A stretch of 64,000 bases of DNA from Aporrectodea caliginosa (Eukaryota; Annelida; Clitellata; Crassiclitellata; Lumbricidae): positions 235,001 through 299,000 of the forward strand of contig JACEVL010000007.1 of the NCBI GenBank assembly GCA_020284085.1, given 5' to 3'. The notes beneath the pieces were generated by a model. It did not search any database and was not told the DNA's origin. It worked only from the letters and a program-made list of their open reading frames with translations. Made by a program: the position numbers and the translations under genes. Within the stretch, counting starts at the first letter, position 1. Every line of letters starts with the position of its first letter. Of this stretch, positions 60,101 to 64,000 are shown piece after piece.

Positions 60101-63100
60101 CTTGAATACTGCATTGAATCCATTCTTGGTGATCTAACAAAAGGTGATTTTTAAGGCATTGCTTAAATGCTTTTGCTGATATTATTTGATTGTTCACGAG
60201 GTAATGTACTATTTCCAGGTCAACTACTTGGATTTAATTTTAGTAGATTTGTTTGTTTTGATGATCAAAGCTCATTGCTGATGAATTATAATCTTCTGTT
60301 ACATGCCATATATTACAACAACTTCTGCTTCATGTGTCACAGATCGTGCGCATTGACGTGGTTACATTGAGGCTTCATTTCCTCAGCCATCTTTTTTGAA
60401 GAGTCTTTTGACCTTTGTTCTGTCCCACAGAATGGAGGTAGCATTGCATTTTCTTAAATGCCAAACATATGCTTATTTTCATGTGTCTGATAGCCATTTA
60501 CAAAGCATGTATATGAGAGGGTCTTAAGAGGTGATATACTAATGATCTGTTGGGTATGTTCTGAAGAATGGCAATTTGTGTTTCTGTTACTTGTAGGCAT
60601 AGTTCCACATGGCACACGCTTGTTTGTACAGCTGCTGCTCTATCATAGACCGCAAACTGCCATAAAGTCTCTGGAGAAGGTTAGAGTCGTTGCTTAGTCT
60701 TTGCCAACTTACAAAATGATTTATGCAGTCTTTTATGAATGTACATAATATATGAGTGCTGGTGTATATATATTTTTATTGCATATAAATCATGTATTTG
60801 TCAGTGTTAAACAATTGTGCATTATGGGCTTGCTCAAGTTCCATTGAGGGACATTCTCGCAGGAAGCCGAAAACTTTACACTCCTTGCTGCAGGGGATGG
60901 ATTTGACAAATGAGCCACAGTTGTGTGCAAACACACATGCGTGAACACACACACACGTATATGTATATGCTACTGTGCATAATGGACATATGGATTATAT
61001 GGGGAGCAAGGGTGTTTGCTGCTTTTGAAATCATTTGTAATTGACCAATCTGTATGATTAGGTCTTGTGTTTCTGCATTTAAATTTGTTCAAGCTCATTT
61101 CATTTATGCTTGATTGGTGAGAGCGTGTATTAGCTGGGCCTTGGCTTTACGAGCTGCGTTTTGACACTTTCAGAAGGGAATGTTGCTCACGTGTTGCCTG
61201 TGTTTCTTCGCTTTTAGTATTTGGCCATATTACAAAAGAACCAGTCGAGACCAGTGCGCAGTCTGTCTGTCATGTGGGTCATTGGCCAAGCGGGCCACAC
61301 TAACCTGGCAAATGGTCTCAAAGGTAAGAAGATGGTGTTGCCAGACATTACTAGCAAATGCAATGCAGCAGAATATGACTGTATTTGGTAATGCCCTACT
61401 TCCAAAGTTTGGAAGTGTGCACATGAGCATATAACAGAACATCGATGGCGCTGAGCAATTGCGCATGAAGGACTTGCTCAAGGTCCTTGCACTGGGACCG
61501 CGTCAGTGCAGTTTCAAACCCATACTCCGCGTTACAGGCAGAATGGTCGAGCCATTGCCGAAAAGACGTCTTTGTAAATCTCACAAACAAGGGAAAGACA
61601 CTTGTCGTAAAGAATAACTTTCTGGGCCAGACATTGTACTATTCTATCATTTAGAATATATCATCTCTAACTAAACTACGACATGAAATGATAATAAATT
61701 TATGTTATGATGACAATAATAGTTACAATACTTACTATCATATTCTCCAAAAACTTTATTTGCGTTGAACTTAATTTTGTGTTCAGAGAGCGATTGTTTA
61801 GGCTTGTTTGCAAAGGTGAGGCAAAAAAAATATAGGTGTGTTTCCGGTAACAGTGGTTTTAAAAACTGGGGGTAGGTAGGTAGGAAAAAATTTTTATTTT
61901 GTAAAATATTTTTATGCAATGCTGCATCTTTTATTTTTTTGATTATATAATAATAAACGAATATATCGTCATCATATTTCACCTTGCTAAGGCCAATTTT
62001 GCTCTAATTAACAGTGCCCTTATTTACTTACCTTTTTTTAAATTAATTTTTTTAAAATTTCACAAAATTTTCCCAGTCGGGCCTAAAAAAGTGACTCGGT
62101 CGGGTTATTTTGGAAACACGACATTATTTTTTTGGCCTGATGTGTAAACCTGTTTGACATTGTTCGTGTGAAACTTTTGTTTAAACTTGGAATGTGTTTT
62201 CTTTCTGGATTGTATTAGCTCAGCCTGGTAATGTTTTCTAATTGATTGCAGTTTGGTTGACGTTGATGTTGCCTGTTCTTACGCTGAGAAATCTTTCGAA
62301 CTATGTTGTGGAATACTTAGAAAATCTGTTAAGGTATTGACTCGATGTAAAGTTTTTATTTACCTGTTTGGTTCCTATGGTTATTGTATGAAAACTGTGT
62401 GCTTGTTTGAAAAACTCTATCAAATTTAGCATAATTTGCTTTGTTATTTTGACAGGTCCTGGACATGGACATAGCTCCTGGACGTATGTCTGTAATTGTC
62501 AAATTTTTAAAGAAAATTTATTTAGTGCCATTTCAAGGAAAAACTGTTTAGGGGTGCTCTCTGCACCGGCCTATGCGATATGTATACTCTGGCGCGGGCC
62601 TATGCGATACGTATACTCTGGCGCGGGCCTATGCGATACGTATACTCTGGCGCAGGCCTATGTGATATGTATACTCTGAGCACAACCTGATACAAGTGAA
62701 TGTGCTTTTCGTCTAAGGCCTCAACTGATGGCACACCAAAACCAAGCCGTAATCGGGTCAACATCCAAAAGATCAGTCCGTAAGAGACAGAGAGACAGCA
62801 TACGGTGGATAAGCAATTTGAAACAGGTAAGTTTTCAGCCGAGAACGAAATGACACAAGCGACTGAGCACAGCGTACAGACACAGGAAGAGAGTTCCAAA
62901 AAGTAGGTCCAAATACTGAAAAAGCTCGTTTGCCAAGAAGAGTTCTTGATTTTTGGTATGACCAGACAAAGATGATCAGATGACCTCATTGAATAATGAT
63001 AAGTCTGGGGAATAAGAACTGATTTTAAATATTGTGGTTGTCCAGAGTTTACAGTTTTATATACTATGAACCCCAGTTTGAAACGAATTCTCTGCTAACA

Positions 63101-63309
63101 GGAAGCCAGTGCAAAGATTTACAAAGTAGTGATGTGACAAAGTTTTTTTGTAATATCTGCTATCTAGGTTACACTCGGACTTGAAGTCGGGCTTCGGTGT
63201 CATGTCCAAGGCCGATTTCTTTAAGCTGTTCAGCGAACTTTATGCTGATCAGTCGAGTCTTTCAACTGATCTTCGAAAGAGACTGTTACTTCTCTATCCA
63301 AAAATCAGG
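57123..63309 (+). CDS. TMEM214: TMEM214 homologue, exons 1-8, continues past the window
   Basis: Exons: 57123-57267, 57845-58038, 59164-59317, 60012-60143, 60597-60679, 61218-61323, 62252-62333 and 63168-63309. All have GT donors and AG acceptors, and phases agree at every join. They give 346 residues, about half of human TMEM214 (about 690). Family matches from memory: WEVV near the N terminus; TIYDAF at the start of the conserved region; FPGNPDVWLKDLASALN (human SGNPSIWLKDLASYLN); SRPVRSLSVMWVIGQAGHTN (human SRPAKCLTIMWALGQAGFAN); VWLTLMLPVL; GFGVMSKADFF (human GFGMIGPKDFF); and LLLLYPKIR. The membrane helices lie beyond the window. Human TMEM214 is an ER membrane protein reported to recruit procaspase-4 in ER-stress apoptosis. 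The start sits in AAGATGGCG, a strong context and a YY1-like site. An alternative exon 1 donor exists 4 bp downstream but breaks the frame. Confidence 0.96.
58380..58753. mobile_element. piggyBac-type MITE split by a LINE/SINE end
   Basis: It starts TTAACCCTTTAACGAC and resumes after about 315 bp with ATACTAAAATGTATGGGAAA and CAGCTTATTGTTAA. The interruption (about 58400-58712) ends GGCGCTATGTAAATC then (GAAT)n, the same tail type as at 9200-9345. It lies in intron 2 of TMEM214. Confidence 0.8.
58870..58945 (-). repeat. SINE-like fragment
   Basis: GAATGGGAAATCTGGTTGGG then GCGCTATAACAAGTGTTC and (AATAC)n is the reverse complement of the element nested in the SINE at 56540-56600. Confidence 0.7.
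59717..59778. mobile_element. Partial copy of the 71-bp piggyBac-type MITE
   Basis: GAGTGTACTAAAAGTGGCTG then GGGAAACCAATGCAGCTCGT and CGTTAAA follow the pattern of the complete copy at 63519-63589, with the left end lost. Confidence 0.75.
61430..61560 (-). mobile_element. tRNA-derived SINE (family 2) fragment
   Basis: It shares ACAGAACATCGATGGCGC and GACTTGCTCAAGGTCCTTGC with the element at 26400-26560. The B-box area is diverged (GTTTCAAACCC on the plus strand). It lies in intron 6 of TMEM214. Confidence 0.65.
62570..62686. repeat. 29-bp tandem repeat, four units
   Basis: The unit starts CCTATGCGATACGTATACTC and continues TGGCGCGGG. Starts fall at 62570, 62599, 62628 and 62657, with substitutions mainly in the last unit. 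Confidence 0.93.
62690..63110 (-). repeat. LINE 3' region-like repeat in intron 7 of TMEM214
   Basis: Blocks such as GTAAGTTTTCAGCCGAGAAC and GAAGAGAGTTCCAAAAAGTA are characteristic of 3' regions of dispersed invertebrate LINEs. Its minus-strand open frame has no recognisable domain. Confidence 0.5.
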
Positions 63310-63518
63310 GTAAAACTCATCTTAATGGATTTCTCAGGGCTGTCTGTGTGTTTTTGTGATGCTTGTGTAACTTCACACTGCTTTAGTGCAGCTGTCCTTG
63401 TGTAGTGATTGTAATGATGATGACTAGAGTTTTAATCCTTGTTCGCTGTTGTATGCTTGTATGATGTACGAAATGAGTGATTTATCTGTTGGTCATGAAA
63501 CTGGATTTGAATAGCCGT

Positions 63519-63589
63519 TTAACCCTTTAACGACGACCGTGTACTAAATTGTATGGGAAACCATAGGCAGCTTGTCGTTAAAGGGTTAA
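63519..63589. mobile_element. Complete 71-bp piggyBac-type MITE
   Basis: TTAA at 63519-63522 and 63586-63589 encloses CCCTTTAACGACGACCGTG and its inverted end CTTGTCGTTAAAGGG. The centre reads TAAATTGTATGGGAAACCAT. It lies just after exon 8 of TMEM214. Confidence 0.9.
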
Positions 63590-64000
63590 TAATCATCATT
63601 GCACAATCATCGTATGCTACACAATGGTCTATTCGGTTTGTGCGCTGGTTCTGACAAAGTTACGAATGATTGTATACAATTTTTTTAAATTATTTTTAAT
63701 TGATTTTAATATTTAATCATGAACGCTAAGATTATTACCCTTTGCAAAATCCTTAAAATACACATTATAGCAATAAATTTCATCAAATGTGAGACGTTAG
63801 AAATGTAAAAAACAATTTTTACTCATTAAAATCTAAAAATGAGCAAAAAATTACTTCAATCATAATCATTCGTAGCTTTGTCAAAAAGTAAGGTTTAACC
63901 AAAATTTTGATGTCATTTTAAAGCAAAACTTGTAGTTTTGAAAAATATATATAATGCTCATATTCTAAAATTTTCAACATGTGAACCATTTTGATTCCTT
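63590..64000. other. Intron sequence of TMEM214
   Basis: AT-rich sequence with no exon, repeat boundary or gene that I can support. The next TMEM214 exon lies beyond the window. Confidence 0.6.

Overview
The window reads as a gene-poor, repeat-rich chromosome segment of an invertebrate deuterostome, most likely an echinoderm. Three things point there. There are GT-AG introns with conserved phases, and a multi-exon TMEM214 gene at the right end. Tandem insulin/relaxin-superfamily genes carry A-chains (CC-[INL]-HGC type) that look closest to starfish relaxin-like gonad-stimulating peptide. The TAGGCCTA-rich background and tRNA-derived SINEs are typical of marine deuterostomes. The species call is inference; no search was run.

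Layout. 1-8687: no gene, only MITE, SINE and simple repeats. 8688-11662 (+): a three-exon gene for a secreted or membrane-anchored protein with a Thr/Ser-rich stalk and a probable beta-propeller. 13350-27870 (-): a head-to-tail cluster of insulin/relaxin-like genes. Two look intact (18644-20440 and 23421-26999). One is a pseudogene with three lesions (13350-14588), and one is an orphan A-chain exon broken by a dispersed repeat (21343-21694). The intact genes have TATA promoters at 21078-21083 and 27613-27619; the pseudogene's promoter copy has lost its TATA box. 28875-48833 (+): three tandem paralogues, divergently oriented from the insulin cluster, encode an unrecognised family of single-pass membrane coiled-coil proteins. 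They share exon structure, a C-terminal signature and a promoter-proximal block. 49139-50360 is a duplicated, dead 3' end of the middle paralogue. 50460-50521 is an assembly gap, followed by about 5 kb of a 13-bp satellite. 57123-63309 (+): the first eight exons of TMEM214, which runs out of the window.

Mobile DNA explains most of the remaining sequence. Several elements have visible termini and target duplications: a 792-bp Tc1/mariner derivative, a piggyBac element with a decayed transposase, four to five hAT-type elements, 71-bp piggyBac-type MITEs, CR1/Jockey-like LINE 3' ends and several tRNA-derived SINEs. Many sit in introns; one hAT element lies 8 bp after a 5' splice site.

The most unusual biology is the insulin-like cluster, where both chains have one extra residue between cysteines (B-chain C-x12-C, A-chain CC-x3-C-x9-C), and the coiled-coil membrane family, which I cannot assign to a known family. 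Exon joins for all multi-exon genes were inferred from splice signals, frame and phase agreement and paralogue comparison, not from transcripts.
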